From CAJQPP01 sp963793465 (GTDB lineage Bacteria > Planctomycetota > Planctomycetia > Pirellulales > Pirellulaceae): 64,000 bases of DNA. Within the stretch, counting starts at the first letter, position 1. The number at the start of each line of letters is the position of its first letter. The DNA is taken from NCBI GenBank assembly GCA_963793465.1, contig CAWCAJ010000001.1, positions 744,001 through 808,000 on the forward strand, in the 5' to 3' direction. The position numbers and the translations under genes were made by a program. Shown one piece after another: positions 63,608 through 64,000 of this stretch. The notes below the pieces were generated by a model, which worked only from the letters and a program-made list of their open reading frames with translations, was not told the origin of the DNA and ran no database searches.

Positions 63608-64000
63608 GCGGTTCTTGGCGTCCTGCAACATTTTGTTCAGCGGTCCTTCCTGCACCGTGTTGAGGAATTGCGAAGATGCATTCTCCAACTGCAAGAAGTA
63701 GCCTTTGATGAAATCCTGTTGTCGGTCGTCCCCCAACAACAACCGCTGTTTCTCGAAGTTCAGGCGGATGTTGAACTTCTGCGCATCCGGAATGTCACGA
63801 AGCTCTCTTAAAAACTCCGACGCCGCATCCAGATCCGAGCGCTCCAGAGCGATTCGGACGCGTTCCGCAATCAGCTGGCGGCGGGCCACGTTATCCAACA
63901 ATTCGTTCTCCAGCCCCCGCACAATGCCCTCGGCATAAAGTCGTTTCTCGTCATTCGGCATGCTGGTGGACTGGTCCTGGTACAGTCCGGGGACCAGGGG
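63605..64000 (-). CDS. C-terminal end of a protein of unknown function (runs off the window)
   Basis: The visible 131 residues are largely helical and highly charged (RLYAEGIVRGLENELLDNVARRQLIAERVRIALERSDLDAA and so on) with no family I recognise. An ATG lies at 63961, but the 13 codons before it are open and read like coding sequence (LVPGLYQDQSTS), so the real start is beyond the window edge. The protein could be a helical repeat or coiled-coil tail. The stop abuts repeat copy B. Confidence 0.6.
   Translation of the reverse strand, partial: PLVPGLYQDQSTSMPNDEKRLYAEGIVRGLENELLDNVARRQLIAERVRIALERSDLDAASEFLRELRDIPDAQKFNIRLNFEKQRLLLGDDRQQDFIKGYFLQLENASSQFLNTVQEGPLNKMLQDAKNR

Overview
This window looks like a chromosomal segment of a Planctomycetota bacterium, most likely of the Pirellulales/Rhodopirellula type. 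The reasons are the family mix (several DUF1080 proteins, a cell-surface protein with an N-terminal LExR-type motif, an FHA protein next to an ECF sigma factor, a DUF4332 protein), a formylmethanofuran-dehydrogenase subunit C gene, a permease-DtxR fusion of the kind known from Chlamydia, long intergenic spaces with dispersed repeats, and few operons. Coding density is moderate and genes lie on both strands. No phage, plasmid or CRISPR signal was seen; the one clear mobile element is a group II intron.

Layout. 1-0.8 kb: start of trigger factor and tRNA-Gly(GCC). 1.3-2.8 kb: FHA protein and ECF-type sigma factor. 2.9-6.6 kb (minus): condensation-fold acyltransferase, DUF1080, PhyH dioxygenase, GNAT. 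7.4-9.4 kb: DEAD-box helicase. 9.7-15.1 kb (minus): three exported proteins (unknown, cyclophilin, SH3-like) and methionine aminopeptidase. 15.5-19.4 kb: leuS and mutY. 19.5-22.3 kb (minus): an active-looking and a degenerate transglutaminase-like paralogue, then a small lipoprotein. 22.5-27.2 kb: alpha/beta hydrolase, ZIP transporter, SRPBCC protein, double DUF1080 protein, DinB protein. 27.5-32.8 kb: a large SMC/RecF-like protein whose P-loop is lost, and a frame-disrupted amidohydrolase. 33.3-34.0 kb: a repeat cluster. 34.0-39.2 kb (minus): a metal-uptake ABC operon whose permease carries a DtxR-like repressor, followed by a BaiN-type flavoprotein. 39.4-41.5 kb: rsfS, mobA, fhcC. 41.6-43.5 kb: group II intron with its reverse transcriptase. 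43.8-50.6 kb: RND heavy-metal efflux system (pump, adaptor, His/Cys-rich exported protein, divergent TolC-type channel). 50.7-55.7 kb: mtaB-clpS, M20 peptidase, serS, tRNA-Ser(GGA). 56.1-60.7 kb (minus): large surface protein and rho with a glycine-rich head. 61.7-64 kb: thioredoxin/YHS-like exported protein and the end of an unknown gene.

How the parts work together. Two sets concern metals: uptake with built-in repressor at 35-39 kb and efflux at 44-51 kb. fhcC belongs to the tetrahydromethanopterin-linked C1 pathway, whose molybdenum/tungsten enzyme needs the cofactor chemistry that neighbouring mobA serves. Translation and RNA genes (tig, map, leuS, serS, rsfS, mtaB, rho, helicase, two tRNAs) are scattered.

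The observations most worth following are the P-loop-less SMC-like/DUF4332 protein, the catalytic/non-catalytic transglutaminase pair, the permease-repressor fusion operon with an unknown extra gene, the Asp-to-Glu change at the MutY catalytic position, and a 92-base hairpin repeat that twice abuts a stop codon.
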